From Virgibacillus sp. NKC19-16 (GTDB taxonomy: Bacteria; Bacillota; Bacilli; Bacillales; Amphibacillaceae): DNA of 64,000 nt. The stretch lies in assembly GCF_021560035.1 (NCBI RefSeq), contig NZ_CP074373.1, positions 1,856,001 to 1,920,000 of the forward strand, read 5' to 3'. How positions within the stretch are numbered: the stretch's first letter is position 1; each line of letters starts with the position of its first letter. The notes beneath the pieces are model-generated. The model did not search any database and was not told where the DNA came from. It saw nothing but the letters and a program-made list of their open reading frames with translations. A program made the translations under genes and the position numbers. Positions 1 to 9,935 of the stretch are shown in pieces.

Positions 1-2129
1 GCCCGGATTTGACAAAAGAAAGAATGGATACTGTTTTATCCCTTATGGTGAGACATGACAAAATATCCCAGGAAGAAGCCGATGAAGCGAGAGAAGTTGA
101 CATCGAATCCCTGTTAAGTGGTACACGACCAGATGCAACACCATATGAAGCCTTCCTACAACAAGTTAGGGATGAAGTTAGCGAGAAAGTTGACGGTGCA
201 GATATTTATACAGATGGATTAAAAATTCATACAACATTGGATACTAATATACAGGACCATGTGGAATTTTTATTAACAGATAGTGAAGAAAATCCTATTC
301 CTTACTATGATGATGAGATGCAGGCCGGAATGGTGGTTTTAGATACAAATAATGGTGCCATTCGAGCAATTGGCGGCAGCCGGAATAATCAGGGAATTGA
401 TGGGTTTAACTATGCAACTGATTTGGAACGCCAAGCTGGCTCTTCTATTAAACCGATCGTTCCATATGCACCCGCTATTGAATATAATCAAATGTCCACT
501 TATCACCAAATAAACGATGATGCGCCATATGAGGTTCAGGGGTCAAGTCCAATACGAAATTTCACCCGCACCTATGCAGGTTGGGTAACAGCACGTCAGG
601 CTTTAAGTGAATCATTAAATGTCCCAGCTGTTAAGTTATTGGAAGAAACCGGGTACGGGAATGCTCAAGAATTTGCTGAGGGATTAGGCATTGAATTTGC
701 TAATGATAGTATAGGACTACGTGATGCTATTGGAGGAAGTGGAACTACTGTTAATCCGCTTCAAATGGCTGGTGCTTATCGTGCTTTTGCTAACGAAGGC
801 ATCTATAACGAACCATATGCTGTTACAAGCGTCGAATTCCCGGATGGCCGGACAGTTGAATTACAGCCTGAACCAGAAGCAGCTATGTCCGATCATACGG
901 CTTACATGATTACAGATATGCTTAAAACTGCAATTACGGAAGGAACGGGAACAAATGCAAATATCCCGGGAATGCCGGTTGCAGGTAAGACAGGAACAAC
1001 GAATAGAGATGGGGTCGAAGGTGCAGCTGACTCCTGGTTTAATGGATATTCAACAAACTATACAATATCAGCGTGGACCGGGTACTCAAATTATGAGCAA
1101 GGACTTGAAGATACACAGATCCCACATGCGTTATTTAAAAACACGATGGAGGAGATTTCCAGTGACATTGAAACAGCCGACTTTACTCAGCCAGAGTCTG
1201 TTGTAGAAGTTGATGTGGAAGAAGGCTCAAATCCTGCAGCACTTCCTAGTGATCATACACCATCCTCTGAGATTATTACAGAGTTATTTGTAAGAGGAAG
1301 TGAACCAACTAGTACATCTGAAAGGTTTGATCAGCTAGATCCTGTTAGTGGTTTAAGTGCCGGGTATAATGAGGATTCGAATTCCATTACAGTTGAATGG
1401 GACTATGATACAGGTGAAGATATTTCATTTGAAGTAAGTGCCAGTCAAAATGGAGGTCAAATGCAAGGTCTTTCTTCAACCGAAGATACATCACTTGAGA
1501 TTTCTGATGTAGAGTCTGGTGTAGAATATGAAATACAGGTTGTTGCAGTTGACGGTGATAGTACGAGTGAGGCTAATTCAACAACTGTTTCGGTACCAGG
1601 AGAAGGGGAAGAACAAGAAGAAAATGAAGAAATTGAAATCCCGTCCGTAACTGGGTTAAATGCTTCCTACAGTGAAGAAAATGCCATTATCGACGTCTCC
1701 TGGCAATATAATGGTCCACCTGCAACATTTGAAGTCGATGTAAACGGACAAACACAAACGGTTGAATCAAATGGCCTGGAAATAACTGGTGCTTCTCCTG
1801 GTCAAACATATACGATAAACGTCACGCCAATTGGGGAAAACGGAGATAGTGGTGAACCCGTTAGTACTGAGGTGTCAGTACCTGAAGCAGCAGAAAACGA
1901 AGATGAGAACCAAAATAATGAAGAAAACCAAGAGAATCAAGAGAATGAAGAGAATGAAGAGAACCCGGATAATGAAGAAAATGAAGGAAACCAAGGAAAT
2001 GAAGAGGGCCAAGAGAATGAGGAGAACGGTGAGAATACTGATTCAGAAAACACAAATGAAGAGGAAGAGAATGATGATGGAGATGGAAACGGAAATGGAA
2101 ATGAATCAGGCGATGGATCTGAAGCATGA
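1..2129 (+). CDS. ponA: Penicillin-binding protein 1A, C-terminal part (5' end outside window)
   Basis: Bifunctional cell-wall synthase; this fragment holds the transpeptidase domain that cross-links peptidoglycan outside the membrane. The frame is open to the window edge (Pro-Asp precede the TTG at 9), so the glycosyltransferase domain lies upstream. Numbering from that TTG, the SxxK motif is at residues 145-148, SxN at 202-204 and KTGT at 327-330. Two fibronectin type III-like modules follow (about 444-530 and 544-625), then a tail of about 80 residues almost entirely Glu/Asn with some Gly. Bacillus PonA also has an FN3 module and a low-complexity tail, but this tail is unusually acidic. 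It converges on nth and ends at a shared terminator. ypoC, which lies between nth and ponA in B. subtilis, is absent. Confidence 0.95.
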   Translation, partial: PDLTKERMDTVLSLMVRHDKISQEEADEAREVDIESLLSGTRPDATPYEAFLQQVRDEVSEKVDGADIYTDGLKIHTTLDTNIQDHVEFLLTDSEENPIPYYDDEMQAGMVVLDTNNGAIRAIGGSRNNQGIDGFNYATDLERQAGSSIKPIVPYAPAIEYNQMSTYHQINDDAPYEVQGSSPIRNFTRTYAGWVTARQALSESLNVPAVKLLEETGYGNAQEFAEGLGIEFANDSIGLRDAIGGSGTTVNPLQMAGAYRAFANEGIYNEPYAVTSVEFPDGRTVELQPEPEAAMSDHTAYMITDMLKTAITEGTGTNANIPGMPVAGKTGTTNRDGVEGAADSWFNGYSTNYTISAWTGYSNYEQGLEDTQIPHALFKNTMEEISSDIETADFTQPESVVEVDVEEGSNPAALPSDHTPSSEIITELFVRGSEPTSTSERFDQLDPVSGLSAGYNEDSNSITVEWDYDTGEDISFEVSASQNGGQMQGLSSTEDTSLEISDVESGVEYEIQVVAVDGDSTSEANSTTVSVPGEGEEQEENEEIEIPSVTGLNASYSEENAIIDVSWQYNGPPATFEVDVNGQTQTVESNGLEITGASPGQTYTINVTPIGENGDSGEPVSTEVSVPEAAENEDENQNNEENQENQENEENEENPDNEENEGNQGNEEGQENEENGENTDSENTNEEEENDDGDGNGNGNESGDGSEA

Positions 2130-2186
2130 ACACCAAATAAAAATGGCTAAAAAAATATCCTAAAGATTAATTGAACTTTTCATCAA

Positions 2187-2224
2187 AAAGAAGGTAGCTC
2201 CTGATATCAGGAGCTACCTTCTTT
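2187..2224. terminator. Bidirectional terminator between ponA and nth
   Basis: A perfect 38-base palindrome with A-runs on the left and T-runs on the right sits between two convergent stop codons. It can form a long hairpin with a U-tract in either direction, so it should end both ponA and the dnaD-nth transcripts. Confidence 0.9.
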
Positions 2225-2228
2225 ATAT

Positions 2229-2885
2229 TTACAGTGAATTTTCCTTTTTCATACGCTTCTGCCCTTCCCTGCATAACTCAAGTAATGGACATTCCGGACA
2301 ATTTGGATTTCTGGATTTGCAGTGATATCTGCCAAAGAAAATCATTAGATGGTGTGTTTGGCTCCATTCTTTCTTTGGCACTTTACGCATGAGGGTTTCT
2401 TCAACTTCAAGTACAGAATCTTTCCAACGGCAAATAGCTAATCGCTTAGATACACGTTCAACATGGGTATCTACTGCTATAGCAGGCTCATTAAAAGCTA
2501 CAGAAGCTACTACGTTAGCTGTCTTCCTGCCTACACCTGCCAATTTCACTAGCTCCGTTTTCGAGCGTGGTACCTCCCCGTCATAATCATCAATTAATGC
2601 TTGGCAAAGTTTGCGTATGTTTTTCGCTTTGTTACGATATAAACCAATAGATCTAATATCCTGTTGCAATTCCTCTAGTGAGACAGATAAATAGTCAGTT
2701 GGGGATTTATATTTTTCGAACAAAGTAGCTGTAACTCTGTTTACAAGTGCATCCGTACACTGGGCAGACAGCAGCACAGCAATAATTAACTCAAACGGAT
2801 TTTGATGATTTAATTCAGCTTTTGCGTGAGGAAACATTTCTTTCATCATATCTAAACAATACCTTATTTGACTCTTATTTAGCAT
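2229..2885 (-). CDS. nth: Endonuclease III, DNA glycosylase/AP lyase
   Basis: Base-excision repair enzyme that removes oxidised pyrimidines and cleaves the AP site. The 218-residue product has the helix-hairpin-helix LAGVGRKTAN with the catalytic Lys at 121, the catalytic Asp at 139 (AVDTH), and a C-terminal 4Fe-4S loop with Cys 189, 196, 199 and 205 in the canonical C-x6-C-x2-C-x5-C spacing. It starts 3 bases after dnaD ends, so the two are co-transcribed. Length and motifs are complete. Confidence 0.97.
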   Translation of the reverse strand: MLNKSQIRYCLDMMKEMFPHAKAELNHQNPFELIIAVLLSAQCTDALVNRVTATLFEKYKSPTDYLSVSLEELQQDIRSIGLYRNKAKNIRKLCQALIDDYDGEVPRSKTELVKLAGVGRKTANVVASVAFNEPAIAVDTHVERVSKRLAICRWKDSVLEVEETLMRKVPKKEWSQTHHLMIFFGRYHCKSRNPNCPECPLLELCREGQKRMKKENSL

Positions 2886-2888
2886 ATC

Positions 2889-3566
2889 TTAGTCTTCCCC
2901 TTCTAACCAATTATAATAAAATGATGTATCTCTCTTCGTTTTATTTTCCTGTTTTACCGCTTGCTTATTGTGAAAATTTTTACTTGCATCCCGTGCTTGT
3001 TCGACCGAATGAATCCCCTTCTTTTTCCAATCCCTAAGTATTCGATCAATATATTTAAAATTTAATTTTCCCATTAAAACGGATTCTCTTAAGCCAGCCT
3101 TGATTAATGATGGTGCTATTTCATCTTGATCGAGCCATGCATTGATTGTTTCAATTTCAAATGGTGATAATGGTCGGCCGAATTCCTGTTCAAATAAAAT
3201 GAAAATGGTTCCATCTATCTTTTCTTCTTTCGGTTTTTCGTTTGTATAAAGCCTTTCCCATAGCGGCTCCAGAGAATAAGCTTCACTTAACTGATTTTGT
3301 TCATTTCTCTGCTGATTAATGGATAGTAAATTTTTCTGAATGAGCTTTCGTAATATATTGGCACATTCTTTTTCGTCTATTGTTAAATAGGATGAAATCT
3401 CATATGGTGTGGGAAACGCCTCATTTTCTTGTAAAAAACGATATAATTGTAATATAATTATCACTTCTTTTTCATTTAAGTCTAATGAAGTATAGGTTGA
3501 TAGTAATTTTAATGGTACGGGCAATTGATCTGATAATATTTCTTGAAAAGGAACGGATTTTGTCAT
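2889..3566 (-). CDS. dnaD: DNA replication initiation protein DnaD
   Basis: Primosomal protein that helps load the replicative helicase and remodels DNA at oriC and at restart sites. The 225-residue product has the expected N-terminal winged-helix oligomerisation domain (about 1-110). The C-terminal DnaD/DnaB2 domain (about 125-195) has the conserved stretch FGRPLSPFEIETINAWLD. An AGGTG Shine-Dalgarno precedes the ATG. The gene sits between asnS and nth, its usual neighbours, but a terminator after asnS and a local extended -10 promoter suggest it can be transcribed separately. Confidence 0.95.
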   Translation of the reverse strand: MTKSVPFQEILSDQLPVPLKLLSTYTSLDLNEKEVIIILQLYRFLQENEAFPTPYEISSYLTIDEKECANILRKLIQKNLLSINQQRNEQNQLSEAYSLEPLWERLYTNEKPKEEKIDGTIFILFEQEFGRPLSPFEIETINAWLDQDEIAPSLIKAGLRESVLMGKLNFKYIDRILRDWKKKGIHSVEQARDASKNFHNKQAVKQENKTKRDTSFYYNWLEGED

Positions 3567-3587
3567 GACAATAACACCTCAACTCAT

Positions 3588-3596
3588 AGTATAGCA
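3588..3596 (-). promoter_or_regulatory. Extended -10 promoter for dnaD-nth
   Basis: On the minus strand TGC is followed by TATACT, a good extended -10 element, about 22 bases upstream of the dnaD start. No convincing -35 hexamer is visible 17 bases further upstream, which extended -10 promoters tolerate. Confidence 0.5.
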
Positions 3597-3625
3597 TGAA
3601 TATGCTAACTATTTATTCGGATTAT

Positions 3626-3660
3626 AAAATCCCTTGCTTAAAAAATTTGCAAGGGATTTT
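3626..3660 (-). terminator. Terminator after asnS
   Basis: A 12-base perfect stem (arms 3626-3637 and 3649-3660) with an 11-base A/T loop lies between the asnS stop and dnaD. The T-tract on the minus-strand side is short, so termination may be partial and allow read-through into dnaD. Confidence 0.7.
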
Positions 3661-3690
3661 TCTCATTTATTTACTACTACAGAAAATGAC

Positions 3691-4983
3691 TTACGGATAC
3701 AGACGATTTAACAATCTTGGAAATGGTATTGTTTCTCTAACATGGTCAACGCCGGACAACCATGCCACTGTTCTTTCCAACCCGAGACCAAAACCTGAAT
3801 GTGGTACGCTTCCGTATTTACGAAGTTCGAGATACCACTCGTAGGCAGGTCCTGTTAGATTATGTTGTTCATATCGTTTCTGCATAAGAGCCAAGTCATC
3901 AATTCGCTGTGAGCCACCAATAATCTCTCCGTAACCCTCCGGTGCAATTAAATCTGCACATAAAACAACATCGGATTGTGTAGGATGCGGCTTCATGTAA
4001 AATGCCTTAATTTCAGCTGGATAATTGGTAATAAATACAGGCTTATCAAAGCTTTCTGCAATGGCTGTTTCGTGAGGCGCTCCAAAATCCTCTCCCCATT
4101 CGATATCAGTGAATCCCTTTTCTTTCAGGAATTCTACAGCATCATCATATGAAATCCTTGGAAATGGTGTTTGTATTTTTTCTAATTGCGTTATGTCACG
4201 CTCAAGAACATTTAGTTCCAGTTTACAGTTTTCTAATACAGATTGTACGATAGAACTCACATATTGTTCTTGAATTTCCAAGCTTTCTTCATGATCCACA
4301 AACGCCATTTCAGGCTCGATCATCCAGAATTCGATTAAATGTCTACGCGTTTTTGATTTTTCAGCACGAAATGTCGGACCGAAAGAGAATACTTTTCCAA
4401 AGGCCATTGCAGCAGCTTCCATATATAATTGACCGCTTTGTGAAAGATAAGCCTCTTCATCGAAGTATTTCGTATGGAATAATTCTGTTGTTCCCTCTGC
4501 AGACGATCCAGTCAAGATTGGCGGATCAATTTTAACATAGCCGTTGACATTAAAAAATTGATAGGTCGCGCGAATGATTTCATTACGGATTTTCATAACC
4601 GCATGTTGTCTTTTGGAACGTAACCATAAATGGCGGTGATCCATCAAAAACTCTGTACCATGCTCTTTTGGTGTTATTGGATAATCAGTTGCTTCATGTA
4701 TTAATTCAATCGCACTAACCTGCATTTCATAGCCAAAAGGTGACCTTGTATCCTCTACGATTTTACCAGTTATGTACATAGAAGATTCTTGATTCATGTT
4801 TTTGGCAAGTTCAAAAGTTTTCTCACTGACATCACCTTTAGCAACGACCCCTTGCATGAACCCTGTTCCATCTCGCAATTGCAAAAATGCGATTTTTCCG
4901 CTAGAACGTTTGTTGGCGAGCCATACTCCGATCGTCACGGTTTGATCCTCATGATTTGATGCTTGTGATATAGTTGTTTTCAA
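3691..4983 (-). CDS. asnS: Asparagine-tRNA ligase
   Basis: Class IIb aminoacyl-tRNA synthetase that charges tRNA-Asn. The 430-residue product matches the Bacillus length. It has an N-terminal OB-fold anticodon-binding domain (about 15-100) and a class II catalytic core, with motif 2 [15 protein letters not shown] near 205-220 and motif 3 [13 protein letters not shown] near the C terminus. Translation starts at TTG with GGAGG 8 bases upstream. It follows aspB by 19 bases; AspB makes the aspartate that feeds asparagine synthesis, and the pair is an operon in B. subtilis. Confidence 0.97.
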   Translation of the reverse strand: MKTTISQASNHEDQTVTIGVWLANKRSSGKIAFLQLRDGTGFMQGVVAKGDVSEKTFELAKNMNQESSMYITGKIVEDTRSPFGYEMQVSAIELIHEATDYPITPKEHGTEFLMDHRHLWLRSKRQHAVMKIRNEIIRATYQFFNVNGYVKIDPPILTGSSAEGTTELFHTKYFDEEAYLSQSGQLYMEAAAMAFGKVFSFGPTFRAEKSKTRRHLIEFWMIEPEMAFVDHEESLEIQEQYVSSIVQSVLENCKLELNVLERDITQLEKIQTPFPRISYDDAVEFLKEKGFTDIEWGEDFGAPHETAIAESFDKPVFITNYPAEIKAFYMKPHPTQSDVVLCADLIAPEGYGEIIGGSQRIDDLALMQKRYEQHNLTGPAYEWYLELRKYGSVPHSGFGLGLERTVAWLSGVDHVRETIPFPRLLNRLYP

Positions 4984-5002
4984 TAAAATTACCTCCGTAA
5001 AA

Positions 5003-6190
5003 CTAAGATTGATGATTTACTACAAACCGTTTTATTCGTTTGGCAGCCTCTTTTAATGTTTCGATCGATACAGCATAGGATATACGTACATTACCTGGTG
5101 AACCAAAGCCTGAACCAGGTACAAGCGCAACCTTTTCTTCTTCAAGTAATGCTGTTACCCACTCATCTGTATTTTCGAATCCATTCATAGCTGTTGCTTC
5201 CTCTACATTTGGAAATAGATAAAATGCACCTTTTGGTTTAACACATGTAATTCCCGGTATATCAATAATTAAATCATATAATGCGTCAAGTCTTTCCGCA
5301 AATGCCTTTTTCATCGCTTCACTAGTGTCTTCTTCTTCTGTGTCATACGCTGCGAGTGCTGCGTACTGGGCAATAGATGTTGGGTTGGATGTTGAATGGG
5401 AAGCAAGAGTTGACATTGCTTTTATTATATACGCCGGGCCAGCTGCATACCCAATTCTCCATCCTGTCATAGCGTGAGATTTTGACACGCCATTAATGAC
5501 GATTGTTTGCTCTTTTAATGCATTGGATAAAGCACCAATGGAAACATGTACATCCTCTGTATAGATTAATTTTTCATAAATCTCATCAGATACAATTAAA
5601 ATATCATGCTTTAAGCAAATTTCACCAAGTTTTTTCAACTCTTGCTTATTGTACATCATACCAGTAGGATTACTTGGTGAATTAATGATTACTGCTTTTG
5701 TTTTACTTGTTATTGCAGCTTCTAATTCCTCAGGTGTTACCTTGAAATCATTTTCTTCTAAGGCATTTACATATACCGGCTTACCACCAGCCAATTTAAC
5801 TTGTTCCGGATAACTTACCCAATAAGGTGAAGGAACGATTACTTCATCCCCGTTATTTAATAAAACTTGAAATAAAGTATATAAAGCGTGTTTAGCGCCT
5901 GTTGTGATGATTACTTGATCTGTGGAATATTCTAGGTCATTATCTACTTTAAATTTGTTCGCGATCGCCTGTTTTAGTTCTGGGATACCGCCAGCTGGTG
6001 TATATTTCGTCATTCCATCATCCATCGCTTTTTTGGCAGCATCTAGAATGTATGTCGGTGTGTTAAAATCCGGTTCTCCAACACCCAAACCTATGACATC
6101 ATATCCTTGAGATTTTAGTTCTTTTGCTTTTGCAGATATTGCTAATGTCGATGATGGTGTTACATTTTGTACTCTGTTTGCTAATTCCAT
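5003..6190 (-). CDS. aspB: Aspartate aminotransferase (class I PLP enzyme)
   Basis: Transfers the amino group between aspartate/oxaloacetate and glutamate/2-oxoglutarate in the cytosol. The 395-residue fold-type I aminotransferase has the PLP Lys at 237 in [12 protein letters not shown], the NPTG substrate loop near 174-177 and a C-terminal Arg in VRISYA that binds the carboxylate. The subfamily is the Bacillus/Thermus type Ib. It lies between ypmB and asnS exactly as in B. subtilis. A ribosome site AAAGGTG precedes the ATG. Confidence 0.95.
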   Translation of the reverse strand: MELANRVQNVTPSSTLAISAKAKELKSQGYDVIGLGVGEPDFNTPTYILDAAKKAMDDGMTKYTPAGGIPELKQAIANKFKVDNDLEYSTDQVIITTGAKHALYTLFQVLLNNGDEVIVPSPYWVSYPEQVKLAGGKPVYVNALEENDFKVTPEELEAAITSKTKAVIINSPSNPTGMMYNKQELKKLGEICLKHDILIVSDEIYEKLIYTEDVHVSIGALSNALKEQTIVINGVSKSHAMTGWRIGYAAGPAYIIKAMSTLASHSTSNPTSIAQYAALAAYDTEEEDTSEAMKKAFAERLDALYDLIIDIPGITCVKPKGAFYLFPNVEEATAMNGFENTDEWVTALLEEEKVALVPGSGFGSPGNVRISYAVSIETLKEAAKRIKRFVVNHQS

Positions 6191-6205
6191 TGTAAAATCA
6201 CCTTT

Positions 6206-6745
6206 CTATTGAAACATTCGATTTAAACGATATTGTTCATATCTTGAGCCATCATAAATGGACAAATAATCCAGTATATATCGGTTTGAAGAATCATTGT
6301 ATGTGATCTCCCATAATGGCGTATCATCAACCAATGCAGGTACGATATTTAATAAATCACAGCCATTACATTCATTTCTCCATTGATTTATTATACTTTC
6401 CTCTGTAACAATTTCAGATTTATCAATTGTCGTTAAGGTTTTTTCATTCCCTTCTAAAGGATAGAAGATGATTTTTTCTTCATTATCCTCATTTTGACCA
6501 AATACAACATGGTAGCTTTTAGCACCATTAAATTGTTCAATTTTATTTATTTCTGTCACTGAGGTAGCCTGCGTTATTTGCTCTTCTGTTTCCTCAACAC
6601 CTGCAGTTTTGCTTTCCATAATGTCCAGGTATAAGAAAACGGCATAAAGTAAAAAGGAAACGAACAGAAGAATAAATATAAGTAAGCTCCAAAATAGCCA
6701 ACTTCGTCCAAGAAAGACTGCATTTCGATTATTCATTATTCTCAT
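6206..6745 (-). CDS. ypmB: YpmB-like membrane-anchored protein (DUF5590/PepSY-like)
   Basis: Function unknown. The product has one N-terminal membrane segment (about residues 15-38), a short polar linker and an extracytoplasmic domain resembling YpmB. Position between dinG and aspB supports orthology. Two starts are possible: the ATG at 6745 has almost no ribosome site of its own, whereas the ATG at 6736 has GGATGAG a few bases upstream. A 13-codon open frame with a strong ribosome site ends four bases before the first ATG, which suggests translational coupling. ypmA, which B. subtilis has between dinG and ypmB, was not found. Confidence 0.8.
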   Translation of the reverse strand: MRIMNNRNAVFLGRSWLFWSLLIFILLFVSFLLYAVFLYLDIMESKTAGVEETEEQITQATSVTEINKIEQFNGAKSYHVVFGQNEDNEEKIIFYPLEGNEKTLTTIDKSEIVTEESIINQWRNECNGCDLLNIVPALVDDTPLWEITYNDSSNRYILDYLSIYDGSRYEQYRLNRMFQ

Positions 6746-6749
6746 CCAA

Positions 6750-6791
6750 TCATAAAGCTTTTCTTAAACCATCCTTAATTTTATTATTCAT
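6750..6791 (-). CDS. Possible 13-residue leader peptide ahead of ypmB
   Basis: GGAGG stands 4 bases before an ATG that opens MNNKIKDGLRKAL followed by TGA. The stop lies four bases before the ypmB ATG. The ribosome site is better than that of ypmB itself, so this may be a coupled leader peptide or an aberrant ypmB 5' end. Nothing in the peptide points to a function, and it could be chance. Confidence 0.3.
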   Translation of the reverse strand: MNNKIKDGLRKAL

Positions 6792-6983
6792 CTTTCCTCC
6801 AAATATAAATGCTTCTTCTATTATCAAAATTTGCTACTCATAGTTGAAGCGCGCCTGCAAACACTATTGGTAAGGTTGATATAAATTAGACACAAGCATA
6901 TTTATAGTATAACAAGCATTACTGAAAATGTGTTTTGTTTTTAATTAATTCGACAAATATTTTCCTGCCCATACCATACTATT

Positions 6984-7016
6984 ATATACTGATGTTCGTT
7001 ACAAACATCAGTATAT
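6984..7016 (-). terminator. Hairpin downstream of dinG
   Basis: A perfect 13-base inverted repeat (arms 6984-6996 and 7004-7016) with a 7-base loop lies just after the dinG stop codon. The minus-strand tail is A/T-rich but lacks a clean T-run, so it is an imperfect intrinsic terminator. Confidence 0.55.
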
Positions 7017-7023
7017 CTTTTTA

Positions 7024-9825
7024 TTAAAACCACTCTTCGGCTTTTTGCATTAGTTTATGGGTCGAATCAATGGTCGTTGGCACATCCGGAATTGACTCTG
7101 TAAAATACTTACCATAGCGGGCTTTGGTGATTCGGGCGTCACAAACGAAAACAATTCCTCGGTCACTTGTTGAACGTATCAATCTTCCAAACCCTTGTTT
7201 AAAACGAATTACGGCATTTGGTAATGCTAATTCAAAGAATGGATTTCTCTTTTCTTCTTTAAGAAGCTCTGCTTTTGCTTCATACACTGGATGATCCGGT
7301 GGTTGAAATGGTAAGCGTACAATTATTAAACAGGATAAATCTTCTCCTGGTATATCTACCCCTTCCCAGAATGAACTTGTCCCGAGTAAAATGGCCTGAT
7401 CAAATGATTGGAAATTTTTCTTTAATCTGCTGCGACTCCCACTTGATACACCTTGTGCAATAATAACATATTTATTTACATCAATGGTTTCTGTTAGTAT
7501 GGCATGCGTTTTTCTAAGCATATCATACGATGTAAATAAAACGAGCATTCTTCCATCTGTTATTTCAGCTAAAGAGATAATGGCTTCACTTGTAGCATAG
7601 ATAAAATCATCCATATTTCCGTGTCTAATATCCGGAAAATCATTTGGAACCATAAGCTGTACCTGTTCCTGATAAGCGAATGGTGAATTGACTTTTTTAG
7701 TAATTAGTCGTTCAGTTGGTAAACCAAGCCTATTCTGGATAAATGAAAATGAATTCTTCATTGTTAATGTAGCACTTGTTAATATAACACTTTGCTTTTT
7801 ATCAAAAAAGTCCTTCGCTAATAAAGTGGATATATCCGCAGGCTCACTATATAGATAAACAGCGTTTTTCGCGCCATATTTGTCTATTTCCATCCATTTA
7901 ACTTGATCAGTTGCGTCTTCTACTAAAAATAATTGCTCAATACGATCAATAAATGACTGCAATACTTGCTTCATCCCATTTATCTCATCTTTATCATTGG
8001 AATCAAGAACATTCACTTTAATAAAGTATTGCTCAATTAGTGTGAGGATATGAATTAAATCTCTCATAAAAAAAGTTAACCTTGTTGCCATTTCTTTAAT
8101 TGCATTCCATTTTTTTGGATCTTCAATTTCATTTTCAAAGCGATATTGTGTTCTTCCAATATCACTCACTGATTTGTTATTTCTTTGTTGGTCAACGACA
8201 TATTGAAATAGTGACCGAAACAAATCATCAATTTCGTATGTTGCCTGGCTAAAAATCTCGTCCCATTTTTTTAACGGTAAATCTTCTGGATCAAACGAAT
8301 ACTTTTGCAGTAAGTTATTGAGCAATTTTGATTCATCCGTTAATCCAAGTTGATTTAGTGTGTAATGCAGTTTGATATAATCCAATTTCAACCCATAATG
8401 ACGTGAAGCAGTTTCCTCTAAATGATGGGCTTCGTCAACAATAACCTTGTCATAGCTCGGCAAAAATTGATAGTCATTAAATATATCTGTACATAGTAAC
8501 GCGTGATTGGTAATAATAATATCAGCTTGAGTCGCTTTTTTACGCGCCTTTTGATAATAGGACCTAGAAAACCACGGTGAATAAGGGTCCGTATAACCCT
8601 CTGCTTCCGTTGATATTTTTTTATAAAATAAATAACCGCTGGAAGGCAGATGAATTTCATCGATATCTCCGGTGTCTGTTTCTGTTAACCAAACCAGGAT
8701 CATTGCTTTTGTTAGTACAATGTCATAATTGTCATGTTGATCTGAATCTAATTCCTTCTCAAACTTTTCCAAACTGATATAATGACTCTTTCCTTTTAAT
8801 AAACTTACGTTAAATGGAAAGTCGATTAACTTTCGGATTAGCGGTATTTCCTCTTCCAATAATTGCGTTTGTAATTGCGTTGTTTGTGTACTGATGACGA
8901 TACGCTTTTTAGAGTGGACTGCCTCATAAATAGCAGGAATTAAATATGCCAGTGACTTTCCGGTCCCTGTTTCTGCTTCAATTAACGTATTATTATGTAG
9001 TTGAAATGCATCAAAAATCGTTTCGGACATGTTACGCTGCCCGTCCCTTTTTTCATATTTTTCCATGAATTGTTGCATTGTGCCGTTCTTCTCATAAATA
9101 GCATCTAAATAATCACCGAATGAGGTTGTAGGTGCAAGACGCGTTACTTTTTCAGTTTCTGTATTTTTAAATGCAAGTCCCCTGTACGTGGCAATATCCC
9201 CGTCATCATTTACAGAAAACGTTAATTCTTCATGTCTTTTCGTTAATAATTGGTTTACATCAGACTTAAGCATTTTCTCCATTTTTAATAAATGGTCTAT
9301 GGTTTCATATGGTAGTGAATGCAGTTTCTCTTTTAGTTTTATGAATAATTTTGCAGTAACATAGGCATCTGATAAAGCACGATGAGGATCCTCGTGGTAA
9401 ATACCAAGGTACCTTGTTAATTGCCATAGCTTATAACTTGGTGCTCTTGGATATAAAATACGTGAAAGCTCTACTGTATCTAAAACAGGATTTGTTAACT
9501 TCTCTATCCCATTATTTTCAAGTTCTTTATTTAAAAAGCCTAAATCAAAAGGAACATTATGGGCAATTAAATATCCACCACGAAATATAGCAGTAATTTC
9601 TTCTGCTTTTTCTTCAAAAGTTGGAGCCTCAGAAATATCCTCGTCGAATATTCCGGTTAAATTAGAAATAAATGGAGGAATGGCTTTGTTTGGATGAAGC
9701 AAGGTGGAGTAATGATCGGTTATTTTATCATCTTCAATTACAACAATACCAACCTCGATGATCTTATCCCCTTTTACCGGCGAGTTCCCAGTAGTTTCAA
9801 GGTCAATTACAACATATTTATCCAT
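7024..9825 (-). CDS. dinG: DinG-family protein: DnaQ-type 3'-5' exonuclease fused to a DEAD/DEAH helicase module
   Basis: Nucleic-acid processing enzyme of the Firmicute DinG type, thought to act in DNA repair. The 933-residue protein opens with an exonuclease domain (about 1-165): DLE at residues 8-10 holds two metal-binding acids and the ExoIII motif HRALSDA is at 148-154. The helicase part has Walker A ETGTGKS at 285-291, DEAH at 464-467, and C-terminal motif V/VI sequences around GTSSFWEGVDIPG and GFGRLIRS. The iron-sulphur cysteines of E. coli DinG are not apparent, as is usual for this subgroup. AGGTGG precedes the ATG. In B. subtilis panBCD lies directly upstream; here birA does. Confidence 0.93.
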   Translation of the reverse strand: MDKYVVIDLETTGNSPVKGDKIIEVGIVVIEDDKITDHYSTLLHPNKAIPPFISNLTGIFDEDISEAPTFEEKAEEITAIFRGGYLIAHNVPFDLGFLNKELENNGIEKLTNPVLDTVELSRILYPRAPSYKLWQLTRYLGIYHEDPHRALSDAYVTAKLFIKLKEKLHSLPYETIDHLLKMEKMLKSDVNQLLTKRHEELTFSVNDDGDIATYRGLAFKNTETEKVTRLAPTTSFGDYLDAIYEKNGTMQQFMEKYEKRDGQRNMSETIFDAFQLHNNTLIEAETGTGKSLAYLIPAIYEAVHSKKRIVISTQTTQLQTQLLEEEIPLIRKLIDFPFNVSLLKGKSHYISLEKFEKELDSDQHDNYDIVLTKAMILVWLTETDTGDIDEIHLPSSGYLFYKKISTEAEGYTDPYSPWFSRSYYQKARKKATQADIIITNHALLCTDIFNDYQFLPSYDKVIVDEAHHLEETASRHYGLKLDYIKLHYTLNQLGLTDESKLLNNLLQKYSFDPEDLPLKKWDEIFSQATYEIDDLFRSLFQYVVDQQRNNKSVSDIGRTQYRFENEIEDPKKWNAIKEMATRLTFFMRDLIHILTLIEQYFIKVNVLDSNDKDEINGMKQVLQSFIDRIEQLFLVEDATDQVKWMEIDKYGAKNAVYLYSEPADISTLLAKDFFDKKQSVILTSATLTMKNSFSFIQNRLGLPTERLITKKVNSPFAYQEQVQLMVPNDFPDIRHGNMDDFIYATSEAIISLAEITDGRMLVLFTSYDMLRKTHAILTETIDVNKYVIIAQGVSSGSRSRLKKNFQSFDQAILLGTSSFWEGVDIPGEDLSCLIIVRLPFQPPDHPVYEAKAELLKEEKRNPFFELALPNAVIRFKQGFGRLIRSTSDRGIVFVCDARITKARYGKYFTESIPDVPTTIDSTHKLMQKAEEWF

Positions 9826-9897
9826 ACTTCCACCTGACTTTCTTTTGCTCTAAGCTTTTTATTCGGACACATTTCAAGTACTTGGGAAACTAAATAT

Positions 9898-9935
9898 GAA
9901 TCCCTGCTTATTTTGCAAGTAATGCATTGCAGGGA
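9898..9935 (-). terminator. Weak hairpin in the birA-dinG gap
   Basis: An inverted repeat with GCAGGGA arms (9901-9907 and 9929-9935) is followed on the minus strand by an A/T-rich but not U-only stretch. It may end birA transcripts. The rest of the 289-base gap (9826-10114), where panBCD would be expected, shows no readable gene. Confidence 0.35.

Noticed and set aside
1861-2136. 91-codon minus-strand frame opposite the ponA tail
   Set aside because: A His/Leu/Phe-rich shadow of the Glu/Asn-rich codons of ponA; no ribosome site.
7024-9825. Exonuclease-helicase fusion in dinG as a novelty
   Set aside because: This fusion is the usual form of DinG in Firmicutes.
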